NCBI RefSeq assembly: GCF_023973825.1 | Contig: NC_090123.1 | Coordinates: 727,501-791,500, forward strand | Length of the DNA: 64,000 nt | Source: Plasmodium brasilianum | Lineage: Eukaryota > Apicomplexa > Aconoidasida > Haemosporida > Plasmodiidae | Reading direction: 5' to 3' | Shown: in pieces, positions 23,201 to 34,110 of the stretch | How positions within the stretch are numbered: position 1 is the first letter of the stretch | How the letters are laid out: every line of letters begins with the position of its first letter | Position numbers and translations under genes: made by a program | The notes under the pieces: model-generated | The model's database searches: none | The model's input: the letters and a program-made list of their open reading frames with translations, nothing else | What the model was told of the DNA's origin: nothing

Positions 23201-26200
23201 TCAAATCATATAGTCGGGAAGTATATGGTGATAGTACACGAAACAGAGCCATAAGTGACCTTGAAATGCTGCACTCTATGTATGAGGATATAGTGAAGAA
23301 TGATCCGTATATAACTAACGAAGAGAAATATATACGTATTCAAAGCTACATAAACAAACATTTTGGAAAGAAATATTATTTCATTAAAATGGAAAAGGAA
23401 AAAACTAAAAATGAGAAAGGGTTCTACTCTCATGGGGAAGAAGAATACCTAGGGGGGCGTAAACACACGAGTGCAGCTCCTGTAATACAGGATGGAAGAG
23501 TCGATGAAAAAGTAGATGAAAGAGTCGATGAAAAAGTAGATGAAAAAGTAGATGAAAAAGTCGATGAAAGAGTCGACGAAAAAGTCGATGAAAAAGTAGA
23601 TGAAAAAGTAGATGAAAAAGTAGATGAAAAAGTAGATGAAAAAGTAGATGAAATGAAAAATGGTATTGATCATTTTGGAGTTGATTATAATAATATATCT
23701 GATACCATTAATGACATAAAATTTTGTGGAAAAAAAAGAAAAAACTGCATAATCCAAAATAACCCACTGAATGATTTTAGCAATATAACAGGGAAAAGTG
23801 AACAAATGAAATATACCAAGAGAACAAGGGTTAGAACTAATAGGACATACTCTAATAAGGGGAGTGGAAACAAATGGAATGAACAATATACAGACATTAG
23901 TCCTAATAGTAATGTATACTCACCATATAATTTGAATAGCGTAACATGTGCGACTAAAAGGCGAAGCAAGAGAAATCCACTTTTAAGAGAATCCGAAATG
24001 AAATTGAAAATGCTACAAAGACAAGAAAAAAAAAAAATTGTAGAAAAGAGAAGAGAAGCAAAACTGAAAGAAATGATTGAAAGGAAGGAAAAAAAATTAA
24101 AAAGGGAGGAAGAGAAAAAGAAGAAGCTTTTATTGAAAGAGCAAAAAAAGAAAATTAGGGAAGAAAAGAAAAGAATGAAAGAACAAGAGAGACTGAAAAA
24201 AAAAGAAGAAAAGAACAAGCTAAAAAGATTAAAGCAAATGGGGAAAACTCGGCAAGTGCAGCAGTTGAGGCATCTGAGCCAGCTTCACGAACCGAACAAT
24301 CCGAACCAGTTAAATCGATTAAAACCATTTACTGGAAAATTTACAAAATATCATAGCGATTTCATAAAAAGTGATAATCTAATGAGTAACAGAGAAAAGA
24401 AAGAATGCTATCTTGACTATGCCAACCTGTTAAGAGAGACCTTGTGTAGAGAAAATGTTCGTAGTTTCATTAAAACGTCTGAGGAAGAGAACAGCAAAAA
24501 GAAAGAAGCTCTAACCAAAAGGGAGAGAGTACTACAAGCGCTAAATAAGAACAAGGGGATCCTTGTCAGTGGGGGTATATACCTTGATGTGAATTATGAA
24601 GATATTGAAAAGGGGGGCCAAAATTGGGCACATGGGCCAAATAGGACATATGGATCAAATTTTCACCTGAACAGGTCAGGAAACTGGATAGTCTCGTGGG
24701 TAATTTATGGAAGAATGTACAGAAAAAAATTTTCAATAAGGGAGTATGGTTTTAAGAAGGCAAAGGAGTTGGCGGAAAGGTACAAAAGTGAAAGGATGAA
24801 TTACATAAGGTCAAATTTTTCTTCATACAATAATTATTATTGTGAAATTATAAAAAATAGAGATGACGAAAAAGCAACAGGTGAAAGGAAGAATATGGAA
24901 AGTTCAACAATAGGAGGAACTAGACGTTGTGAGGGGAAACATAATCGCGTCAATTATCCGCACAATAAGCAGCAAGCTATTATGCTAAAAGTGGAGGAAA
25001 GGGAAAATGGCAAAAACAAATGCAGCACGTATGGTTCCTGTGGCAAATGTGAAGATCGTAACCCTCATGGATATTTGTCCACGTCAACGTCCCACTCAAA
25101 ATTAATGAACGAATTGAAGTACTCACAACAAGTGATAAGGACCACTCCAGTGGATCCGATGATGTACTTTTACAAAGACTTATTAATGCATAGTCGTTTT
25201 GATGAATATCTAAAAAATAAAATAATATGGATACATAAAATAAATAGTTGGGCAATAGAAATAATTAAAAGGAGACAAAATAATCAATATGTAAAGGAAA
25301 AGAAATATTACTCAGAACAAATGTATGGATATATTATAGGGAAATTTATAGCGATATATGAATTTCTAAATGCTAAGCATAAAATATTACAGAATTATTT
25401 TAATGTTCCTAATATACCGAATATGCAATATGATAATAAAAAAAATGCTTGGAAAATATCTAGACGTGTCCCTAATCAATTAAATAAGAAAAATTATTAT
25501 TTTCATATTAGCATTTATGGATGGATTAACTCAAGGAAGTTAGCCTTGATTCTAGCCATAGATCTAAACCAAAACAGAGATATGCAGTTTGACCATTTCT
25601 ATACAAAATACTATTCATCCAAATGTGAAAATGATCACTCGGTTAGACATGATTTAAATTGTTACGACTTTATACTACATGAGGATTTTCGAAGACAGGA
25701 TGCGCTTTCAAACAAGTGCGACGAGTATGTAGCACATTGTGAAGGAGCTTCTACTACATTTGATAGCAGCAAACAGGGAATTACATACCTTAAGAAAAAA
25801 TACCAAATCAGTAGTTGTACAACGGAAGGTATTCTCAGTTTAAATAGCGGTATGGACACGGTTAATGAGGGTGTAAGGTGCCCAGAAGGTAGAGAAGAGA
25901 AAGAGATGATAGATAAGGTAAAGAAGCAGGAACAACATAACCATCAACAGCGGCAAAATTCTCAACAACAGCAGGAGCAAGGCAATAATGAGGATGATAC
26001 CAGCACCTCCCAATCAAATGCTGATAAAACCACAGTCAGAGGGGCTTGGGAAAGAACAAGCGAAGCAGATAAAATGAGAGAACATAGAGAGGTCAAGTAT
26101 AGTCATGATAAATGTTTAAGTAATTCGGTCAGAAGGAGTTATAGCAATGATTTTAGCGAAATTATCGAACATGCAGAGGTGTCCAATAGCTATTCGAATC

Positions 26201-26916
26201 GTACCATTAGGAGTCTTTCCAATCAAGATGTAAGACAACACACTAGTATGAAGAACAAACTTATCTGTGGAATGGATAAGGGAAGGAATCCTCTGAAGCT
26301 CAGTTTATGGAGCAAAAATGTAAGGAAAACAAGTAAGGTAGAAGATAAGCAAAAGGGAGATAACGCGGAAAAGATAAATTTTCCAAAAATTATAAAAGAC
26401 AGCTCATTCGAAGCCGCGAACAATTTGCACAGTGACAAAGAAGTGATCTGGAGTAAAATAAAAAGGGAAAAGAGCAGAATATGCTATAGTGCAACCCATT
26501 CCACTGATGCGCATAAAAACAAACGAGGAAGAAAAAGAAAAAACGAGAAAGATAATAATATTAATTGCCCTGACAACGAAGCGATACAATATGGAAGCAT
26601 GAGAGGAAAAAAGAAATGTATAGAATGCGACGGGAATATATATATGTCAAATTTACACAATTCTTCTATGAATTTAAAGAAGTTATATGAACATGTTCAT
26701 AATGAAAAGTATATTCAATTAAGGCAAATGTACTCATGCAATGATAATGATTTATTAAATTTTTTATCGAATGAAGAAGACAGGAAACTCTTTTTAAAAG
26801 AAAACATAAATATAGAAACAGATGATCAGCATCTTTTAGTTACGATTTTAGAAGACTACTACTATGCTAACTTGTCTAGACGAATTTTCAAAATCAAAAA
26901 GAAACTCGTTGATTAA
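20236..26916 (+). CDS. Very large protein with four AP2-like DNA-binding segments; in-frame TAG at 20479
   Basis: Probable ApiAP2-related nuclear protein of about 2220 residues. The frame starts at ATG 20236 ([17 protein letters not shown]), meets a single TAG at 20479-20481 and then stays open to 26916. Without the first part the earliest good ATG is near 20845. Four segments have the AP2 pattern of Trp-containing strands followed by a YG...A helix. They lie at 23125-23300 ([24 protein letters not shown]), 24570-24815 ([34 protein letters not shown]), 25215-25375 ([29 protein letters not shown]) and 25415-25580 ([30 protein letters not shown]). The second is the most convincing. Also present are Glu-Val-Glu-Ala repeats (20630-20800), Leu-Lys-Arg repeats (21424-21560), Asn/Ser runs, Val-Asp-Glu-Lys repeats (23500-23650), a Lys/Glu coiled coil (23990-24240) and an AT-hook-like KRGRKRK (near 26520). 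The C-terminal 70 residues look globular but I do not recognise them. It is not the known chromosome 5 gene AP2-O2, which I recall lying elsewhere. Confidence 0.8.
20479..20481 (+). other. In-frame TAG stop in the AP2-like gene
   Basis: The codons before (SINILSHSY) and after ([13 protein letters not shown]) lie in one frame, with only TAG between them. An intron 20408-20491 (donor GTAAAAATA, phase 1 at both ends) would remove the stop, but its acceptor AAAAAG is poor. Otherwise this is a nonsense allele, a readthrough site or a base error. Confidence 0.9.
21424..21560. repeat. 9-bp coding repeat (Leu-Lys-Arg)
   Basis: About fourteen units of AAGCGTTTG, some with Cys replacing Arg, give a strongly basic stretch in the AP2-like protein. 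Confidence 0.9.
23500..23652. repeat. 12-bp coding repeat (Val-Asp-Glu-Lys)
   Basis: About twelve 12-bp units of GTAGATGAAAAA with GTCGATGAAAGA variants, in frame in the AP2-like gene between its first two AP2-like segments. Confidence 0.9.
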
Positions 26917-28600
26917 TTTGGAAAGTAGCGCGATCGGGGCTCTACCTGCATTCTGGTCAGAATAATTACTCACCTGCATGTACCGCTGTTTACATCGCTA
27001 CTTACACTTGTACCTACACCCCTATTTACACCTCTACTTACAGCGCTTTTCGCAGGGCTACTAACCCGCGCGTGTGTTCATACACGGGGATGCGCATTTA
27101 TAGGCACACAATTCACATGATTAGCATACATCATTTCCTCTGAGTGGAACCAAAAGAAACAAGACACGCTAATGTTTTCATTTGAGCAGTATTTTTACCG
27201 TAATACTCGACTTTCCTCTTAATTCTTTATTTTAATTTTTTCTGAATTTTTCGTTCCTATAACTTTTTTATTTTAAATTTCATTTCAAAGTTCATTCAAC
27301 TTTTTATTTCTCATTTTATTTCATTTTTCACGTTTCCCCCTTCAAGTTGTTAATAAAATGTAGTTATCTTAGTAGGTTTGCCGTTCCCCTCTCACAGAGG
27401 TGTGTCTAAAGTGCATATTTTTTTTCCATCATCATTATCACGTAGTATACATAAATTTGTATACACTCACACACGCGAGCGTACATGAATAGGCTAACAC
27501 ATGTTGCTTATGCACTGAGCACTTTTGCTTGCTCGCAGCTAGCTGTAAGAAACATTTAATACACGTTGTGATGGTATATTATTAGGAAAACTACCCTTTA
27601 GGGAAATACAACTTATTCTCATGCAAATGACAAAAATGTTTTGTATTTTATTTATTTATATTTTTATATTATTATTTTTTTATTTTTATTTTTTTCGTAT
27701 TTGACTAATATGTCATATGTGCTCAAGAAATATTATTCGCGCAGCATTCTTCTTCCATTTTTTGTTTTCTATATTACTTTTACTGGTTTGTTTGTTAAGC
27801 GTTAAGACGCTAAAGAGTGTATGTAGTATGCGTATATAATGGTATGGGGGATGTGCGCAGAACGTATGGAACGCATGAACAGTAAATCGAATTATTCTCT
27901 GCCCTTAATTTATCAGTGTTTTTATTCTCATTTAATGCTTATTGTATAAATGTAGAACCTCTTATATTGTCTTTTTTTTTTTTTTTTTTTTTTTTTTGTG
28001 CACTCAGTATATTGGAGGCGGAAGAAATAGCCTTCTGCATTTATGATTAACTTTTGTAATGAGTTTTACATATACCCGGACGTGTGTTTATGAACACACG
28101 CATACATGTGTACTCATGTACTTATAATACATATACATGCGTTCTTAAATAAACGTAGTTATATATACATAGTTACATATGGGTAATTATGTGTGCATGT
28201 TTATATATACGTTCATACATACTTATATATTTATCTTCGTATCACACCTTGTGGTCGAAATTGAAATTTTTATGAGACAGCATGTATTATGAACTTAGGA
28301 ACTCATTTACGTAAATTTTTTTAGAAGAAACTTTTCTCTAATTAAACCAAGTCTTCATTTTTTGTCAGTGTAAAATATTTTACTTTATTCGTTCTTTTTT
28401 TTTTTATTCATTGTCCCTTCATTTTTGTATTTTTGTTTTTTTTTTTTTTGTTTTTACGCTCTATCTACTCGTTCTTGCGCACCGTTCAGAAAGAAAAAAC
28501 AACAAAAGGACAAGTAGACACATCATTTTACTAATTTGGAAAACACTTTTAATTAAATTTTCAATTTTACATGTTTGAAACATATTAAAAAAGAAAAAGG

Positions 28601-28637
<37 letters not shown>

Positions 28638-28818
28638 AAACTCAATTACATACAATAGGGACATTTGAAATATATAAAGTCCCCTATATGATAACAAGTC
28701 TATTCTAGTGAGAATTTCTCGCTAGTAAAATTGGGCACAATGAATTAATCATTTTATTTGTACGTATGTAACACATTTTTTTTTTTTTTCGAAAATAGAT
28801 ATACGCATACGTATGCCC

Positions 28819-28863
<45 letters not shown>

Positions 28864-29526
28864 TTTTCTTGGGCCGCATAACATTTAATTTTACTCATTT
28901 TCCCCCGTTTGTTATACTATTCCTTTTTCATCTCATATGCAATCTTTCTTATACTAGTTGGTACGGAAAAGACAACCCCTGTCTTATTTGTCATTTTCCC
29001 TTAAACATACACTTATTTGAAACACTCCATTATTTTGTATTTGTGTTAATTTTTTTTTTTTTTTTTTTATTTAAATAAACATTTTCCAATGGATTATTTA
29101 GACCAATTAAAGTATAGAGGAAAGTCAAGTCCATTTGAAGTTAGCTTTTTGAATATATAAAATCAAAATGAAGCAATAAGAAAGAGCAGAGAATTAATGT
29201 TGTAATTTACTAAAAAGAGATATGTCACACAATTTCTTAAAATGAGAGTTTTTCTATGATTAGTTTTTTGTCCAATCAATAGCTGCCAAGCATGAGGCAG
29301 GGACTAGATTTGGCTCAACCTCAACTACATTCATTTAAAATTTTCCTTTTTTGTTTTACATTTTTCCTTTTTTGTTTTACATTTTTCCTTTTTTATTTTA
29401 CATTTTTCCTTTTTTATTTTACATTTTTCCTTTTTTATTTTACATTTTTCCTTTTTTATTTTACATTTTTATTTTTTAAAAATTTTCCTTTTCTATTTTT
29501 TCACATTTGACAACGAGTAGAGAAAA
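26917..29526. other. Intergenic between AP2-like gene and apicortin
   Basis: The first 250 bp (3' flank) is less AT-rich than usual. Then come T-runs at 27971-27997 and 28441-28449, an A-run at 28598-28634, a (TA)n tract at about 28820-28846 and 21-bp repeats at 29338-29470 just before apicortin. No gene or RNA recognised. Confidence 0.6.
29338..29470. repeat. 21-bp T-rich tandem repeat upstream of apicortin
   Basis: About six units of TTTTACATTTTTCCTTTTTTA end about 60 bp before the apicortin ATG, so they lie in its 5' UTR or core promoter. Confidence 0.85.
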
Positions 29527-30435
29527 ATGATGCACGGCAGAGAGGAAGATGAGATGAGGTCCATAAAGAAATTTTTTTGTAATTCGGAGGATTATTTTTT
29601 AAGAGATAATTTAACAAAAAAGGGGAAGAAGAAGAGTGGAATGGAACAGAAAAATGAAGAAAATGTGAACAGAAATTTTGGAAAGCATTTGAACAAAGAT
29701 GTTTGTCTACTTACCGAAACAGCAAGGAGAAAAAATGGAAAAAGGAGAATGCAATGCTATAAGGATGTGTTTGACCGACTAACAGACACTAAGTTCTACA
29801 CGGGAACGCATAAAAAAAGATTCGACGATTCCAGAAATGGGGGAGGCACGATATGCTATGAAGAGTTGTTTATGGAGGATTACACGGACGATAATAATGA
29901 TCACTACGTGGACGATAATAATGATCACTACATGGACGATAATAATGATCACTACATGGACGATAATAATTATCACTATATGAGCCATAATAATGACCAC
30001 TACAATGGAAAACATTTGGGTGAGCGCTTAATGGGGGTTTGTAGAACAAGGCATGATATATACTCTTATTACGTCAAAAGAGTAAGAAGCTGTACCGTTG
30101 TTACCCCAGGGACACTGGGTATACAGAAATATGGCATTCAAATAGCGCGTCCAAAGACTATATGCCTATATCTAAATAGGGATAAATATCATAATGGTTT
30201 ATTCTTTTTTATCAAACCGCATGTAAACAATTGGAAGTGTTTCTTATTTGAAATTACAAAAGTATTGTCACCCATCATTGGACCTATAAGAAAAGTTTAC
30301 GATCAAAATTTTCGATTAGTAAAATCAGTTGAAGATTTAATTCATGGTGCTAAGTATTTATGTACCTCTGGAGACCCCCCTGCATCTCTAGACACACTTC
30401 AGAATTTTTTGAGCAAATGGATTTTGCAAATATAG
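29527..30435 (+). CDS. Apicortin (partial p25-alpha plus doublecortin domain)
   Basis: Microtubule-binding protein of 302 residues in one exon. The p25-alpha signature of TPPP proteins is clear at residues 80-105: DVFDRLTDTKFYTGTHKKRF followed by DDSRNGG. The doublecortin (DCX) domain fills residues 205-285, with ICLYLNRDKYHNGLFFFI, a Trp-Lys-Cys-Phe strand, VLSPIIGPIRKVYD and VEDLIHGAKYLCTSGD. This pairing defines apicortin, known in apicomplexans and placozoans; in Toxoplasma the orthologue sits in the conoid. Between the two domains (residues 119-160) is an Asp/Asn/His/Tyr insert built on DDNNDHYM. The ATG at 29527 is followed by another at 29530. It is convergent with eIF3B. Confidence 0.95.
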   Translation: MMHGREEDEMRSIKKFFCNSEDYFLRDNLTKKGKKKSGMEQKNEENVNRNFGKHLNKDVCLLTETARRKNGKRRMQCYKDVFDRLTDTKFYTGTHKKRFDDSRNGGGTICYEELFMEDYTDDNNDHYVDDNNDHYMDDNNDHYMDDNNYHYMSHNNDHYNGKHLGERLMGVCRTRHDIYSYYVKRVRSCTVVTPGTLGIQKYGIQIARPKTICLYLNRDKYHNGLFFFIKPHVNNWKCFLFEITKVLSPIIGPIRKVYDQNFRLVKSVEDLIHGAKYLCTSGDPPASLDTLQNFLSKWILQI

Positions 30436-30815
30436 AAAGGAGCAAAGCCGCAAATGGAGCCGCTCCTTTTGCCGCTTCTGCTCTTGTGTGCATTTACCGG
30501 GAGGTCTGACTTCCCTCCACGCACACGTACTATATAGCTACTCAAAAATCGTAAATTTCAACTAACCCTTGCACGGATGATAAGCAAATGAAAACTTGTA
30601 CATTTCGGTAAATGCCTCCAATTCAACATTTTAACTGCTTCCAAATTTAGGGGAGCCTTGACGAGTACATACGCGCAAAAGAAAAAAAAAAAAATTAAAA
30701 AAATTAAAGAAATATTAAAAAAATTAAAAAAATTAAAAAAAATTCCTTCATTTTTCCCCCGTTTTAACAATTGATGCAAAGCCATAAGAACTGACTGATG
30801 TGTTATGTTGCTAAA

Positions 30816-30846
<31 letters not shown>

Positions 30847-31035
30847 GCCTGCGTAAGTATGTGGGTGATGTAATTCTCCTCTCATTACTACATATTTTTT
30901 TGGGGAGGAAAGTATCCTGTGCACAGGACTTGACCCAGTAATGCATATTAAATAAAACGGGCAAGTCAGAAATGTAATAGAGTTTTACTTCTTGTGATGA
31001 GGATTTTCACTTTCATGTTATTATTCCCTCTTTTT

Positions 31036-31070
<35 letters not shown>

Positions 31071-31522
31071 TTTTAAAAAATTCTAAGGTGTGTGCGTATT
31101 GGGGGACTAAATGCGTGTTAACAGTCTCTTCAGTTCAAAATAGTGGTGCATGCACAGTAATATGCTTGTACAGGTATATATGCATATACATACATACACA
31201 CATACATGCACATATATATATATATATATATATGCGGGGAGGGGAGGAAAGGTGGTTTAATAAGTAGGGAAAAGAGTTCTATGAAATTTATTTTTAAAGG
31301 CAGTTACATACAAATTGCATAAGAATTAATGGAAATACGCAGGAATGAAAAAATTGTGCATATTTGAAAAAAGGTTGTTTACACATAAGGGTGAAAGCAC
31401 GCACACTACATAGGGATGCGCCCTAGTATATATGCACCCACAAAGAAGTACTTACATATGTACTAATGTTCACAATGCGGTCTCTTTTAACGCATGGACT
31501 TACTTCCTCATTTTTTGCGTGT
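30436..31522. other. Intergenic between convergent apicortin and eIF3B
   Basis: Shared 3' flanks. Contains a (TA)n tract at about 30823-30845, an A-run of about 30 bp at 31039-31067 and another (TA)n tract at about 31214-31232. No gene seen. Confidence 0.6.
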
Positions 31523-33673
31523 CTAGGCAAATATCTCCTGCTTGACGGAAAGGACGTGCTCGATGACGACAGTTTTCTCCTCCCACTCAAACTGGCTTTC
31601 AAATATTTCCCAGTTTTTCTTAAACTGCTCATATTCCTTAAAGGACTGAAAAAGTTTAGTAATTTTGTCCAATTTCTCATTAAATGAATCCTCAACATTT
31701 TTCCTTTCAAGTAGTAGTTCATTCCTTTTAGCAATTCTAATTTTTTCATCAATAACGTCGAATTTTTTGGAGTAATCCTTTAAATTATTCTTAATATCTA
31801 ATTTAAGTTTATCACTAAAGAGTGACTTTGGGTGAGGTCTAAAAAGGAATTGATAAAAAGATGGCTTTTTAATAGTCATAAGACATCTGCCTTGAAATGT
31901 CCAAATAAAAAAACCTGCTTCACTATTTTCCTCTCTATAGTTTGAGCTCGAAGCATTAGCAGCATTAGACACGGAGGTAACCAAATATCTACCACAATTA
32001 CTCCATGCTAATGAACTGACTAACAAGTGTTCATCCTTATGTATTACTTCTACTTCATCATTTGTATTCAAAACACAGAAATATAACATCCCTTCCGATG
32101 CTAGGGAAGCTAGAATAAAATATGCACCTTGAGGTGACCAACGCATAAAGTTCATTTGACTATTAATATCGAATGTACTTGTCCATTTAGCATTTCTAGC
32201 AGTTCCTTTATTTGAAATTTTATAAAATCTGATTTGTTGTTTACTTGTATTTTCATCTCGAACAATTAGAGCAAATCTGTTACTATTTGACTCTTCCCAA
32301 TGAAATTGTTTAGTCTTAACTCCTTCAATTTGAATATTATCAACAGGTATATTTTTTTCTCTTAAGCGGAAAATTTCTAATTGTGTAAATTCTTTTTTAT
32401 TTTTTTTACTAATTTTTTTTTCAATGGTTGTTTTAAGACATAAGTAATCTCCTTTACTTTGCCAATGGATAGATGCCTGACTAACATCATAAATTTTTCT
32501 AGACACTAATTCTTTTCTTGATGGTATTTCTACAAAAGTTAAAGTACCTGGTATACTTGTTGTGCCAGGCATCCAAATAGAAATAATATTATCTACTGGT
32601 GACCAATCAAATTCTTTTACCATAGAATATTTTAAAGGAATTCTTTTTTTTTCTTGATCTTCTAATAATAACATAGATGGTAATTCATATACGTATACTT
32701 CTTTTTGTTTACCTACACAAGCAATATATTTATCATCTGGACTCCATAAAAAGTATGGAAAATTTTTTTCTCTTGGACTATATTCTGGTGTTATAAAGGA
32801 ACGAAGTAATTTTCCTGTTATTACCCTCCATATACATATAGATTTTTCATTTCGTAAAGAAGCAGGAGTACCATCCCATGTTAATACATAATTTTCATTT
32901 GGCGAAAAACTAATTTCTTTTACACTTTTATGTTGTAATCTAATTAATTTTTCAAAATTATCACCACCCCATAGTGCTATACCTGGGTTATGGAAACTCA
33001 CTAAGTACGATCCTTGGTTACTCCATTGGACACTTGAAAATGGTGCATTTTTCTTAAAAGTGGTATATATTAACTGCGGTTCTTTTTCTAATGGATCAAA
33101 CCAATGTACTTCAAAATGACTATCATATCTAACAATAAACTGCTCTCTACATTTTTCATCATATAACCACCATCTTATCTTTTCTCTTGTAAATCCAACT
33201 ACATTAATGGGCATTACATGTTCATCTCGATTTATAATATTCTCTATATCATCCATTTTAGATGCTGTTAATACATGTTTTGCATCCAGCTTTAATTTAT
33301 TTAATATCTTTACTGCTTCATTTGCTTGAAAACTATCATTAAATGATACGAAACAAATCCCTTTTGTTTTCTTCTCTTCATCTGTTGGCATATATATTTT
33401 TATATTCATAAGAGACGAATCACTAATCTTTGCACTTAAGTGTCGAATAAATAATTTCTTTAAAACTTCCGCTAACCTACTATGCTTTTCCTCCTCAACT
33501 TTTGGTATACCTAATATTGTAATGATTTGAGGAAATCTGGTTTCTAACGTTATTAAAGCTTCTTTTTCTGCATATTTTTTATTTAACATTGCTTCATTCC
33601 CCTCATCACTATCGTCAGAAAGGAATTCCTCCAGCCCCTTATCGCTCAGCTCCTCCTTTGTCACCTTCACCAT
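31523..33673 (-). CDS. Eukaryotic translation initiation factor 3 subunit B
   Basis: Scaffold subunit of eIF3, which loads the 40S ribosome with initiator tRNA and mRNA. Single exon, 716 residues. The N-terminus is acidic (SDDSDEGNE), as usual. An RRM covers about residues 48-140: IITILGIPKV is RNP2-like and GICFVSFND is RNP1-like. A long beta-propeller follows, with characteristic segments such as VRYDSHFEVHWFDPLEKEP, VQWSNQGSYLVSFHNPGIAL, FSPNENYVLTWD, YFLWSPDDKYIACVG and IISIWMPG. It ends in FLFRPHPKS and a charged helix (residues 640-700). The start MVKVTKEELSD is the first ATG of the frame. A 3.6 kb flank separates it from the divergent capping-protein gene. Confidence 0.96.
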   Translation of the reverse strand: MVKVTKEELSDKGLEEFLSDDSDEGNEAMLNKKYAEKEALITLETRFPQIITILGIPKVEEEKHSRLAEVLKKLFIRHLSAKISDSSLMNIKIYMPTDEEKKTKGICFVSFNDSFQANEAVKILNKLKLDAKHVLTASKMDDIENIINRDEHVMPINVVGFTREKIRWWLYDEKCREQFIVRYDSHFEVHWFDPLEKEPQLIYTTFKKNAPFSSVQWSNQGSYLVSFHNPGIALWGGDNFEKLIRLQHKSVKEISFSPNENYVLTWDGTPASLRNEKSICIWRVITGKLLRSFITPEYSPREKNFPYFLWSPDDKYIACVGKQKEVYVYELPSMLLLEDQEKKRIPLKYSMVKEFDWSPVDNIISIWMPGTTSIPGTLTFVEIPSRKELVSRKIYDVSQASIHWQSKGDYLCLKTTIEKKISKKNKKEFTQLEIFRLREKNIPVDNIQIEGVKTKQFHWEESNSNRFALIVRDENTSKQQIRFYKISNKGTARNAKWTSTFDINSQMNFMRWSPQGAYFILASLASEGMLYFCVLNTNDEVEVIHKDEHLLVSSLAWSNCGRYLVTSVSNAANASSSNYREENSEAGFFIWTFQGRCLMTIKKPSFYQFLFRPHPKSLFSDKLKLDIKNNLKDYSKKFDVIDEKIRIAKRNELLLERKNVEDSFNEKLDKITKLFQSFKEYEQFKKNWEIFESQFEWEEKTVVIEHVLSVKQEIFA

Positions 33674-33974
33674 CTTTCACGCGGCAGCACACAAGCATGA
33701 ATGTTCATACACATATACATAAAAATATATGTATATGTATATGAATATATGTATATGTATATGTATATGAATATATGTATATGAATATATATATATATAT
33801 ATTCCTCGTATACGTATGTGCAGTATATTATGAGAGCACGTGTATTTGCAGAGAATAGCGGAAGTTTCCCCTATTTTATTTTCTCCTGACTTGTTAAGGT
33901 GAATTCGCCAATATGAAATTTCAAAAGGGTTACTTTAAATGGGGTAAAAATAAAGAGGTAAAACAAAAATTGGT

Positions 33975-34110
33975 AGAATAAAATTGGGTAAATAAAAATT
34001 GCAGAACACAAATGGGTAAAATAAAAATTGCAGAACATAAATGGGTAAAATAAAAATTGCAGAACATAAATGGGTAAAATAAAAATTGCAGAACATAAAT
34101 AGGTAAAATA
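33975..34110. repeat. 29-bp tandem repeat
   Basis: About four units of a 29-bp motif with core AAAATTGCAGAACATAAATG, upstream of eIF3B. Confidence 0.85.

Noticed and set aside
22689..23252. 187-codon antisense frame with poly-Leu
   Set aside because: Antisense of Ser/Asn repeats in the AP2-like gene.
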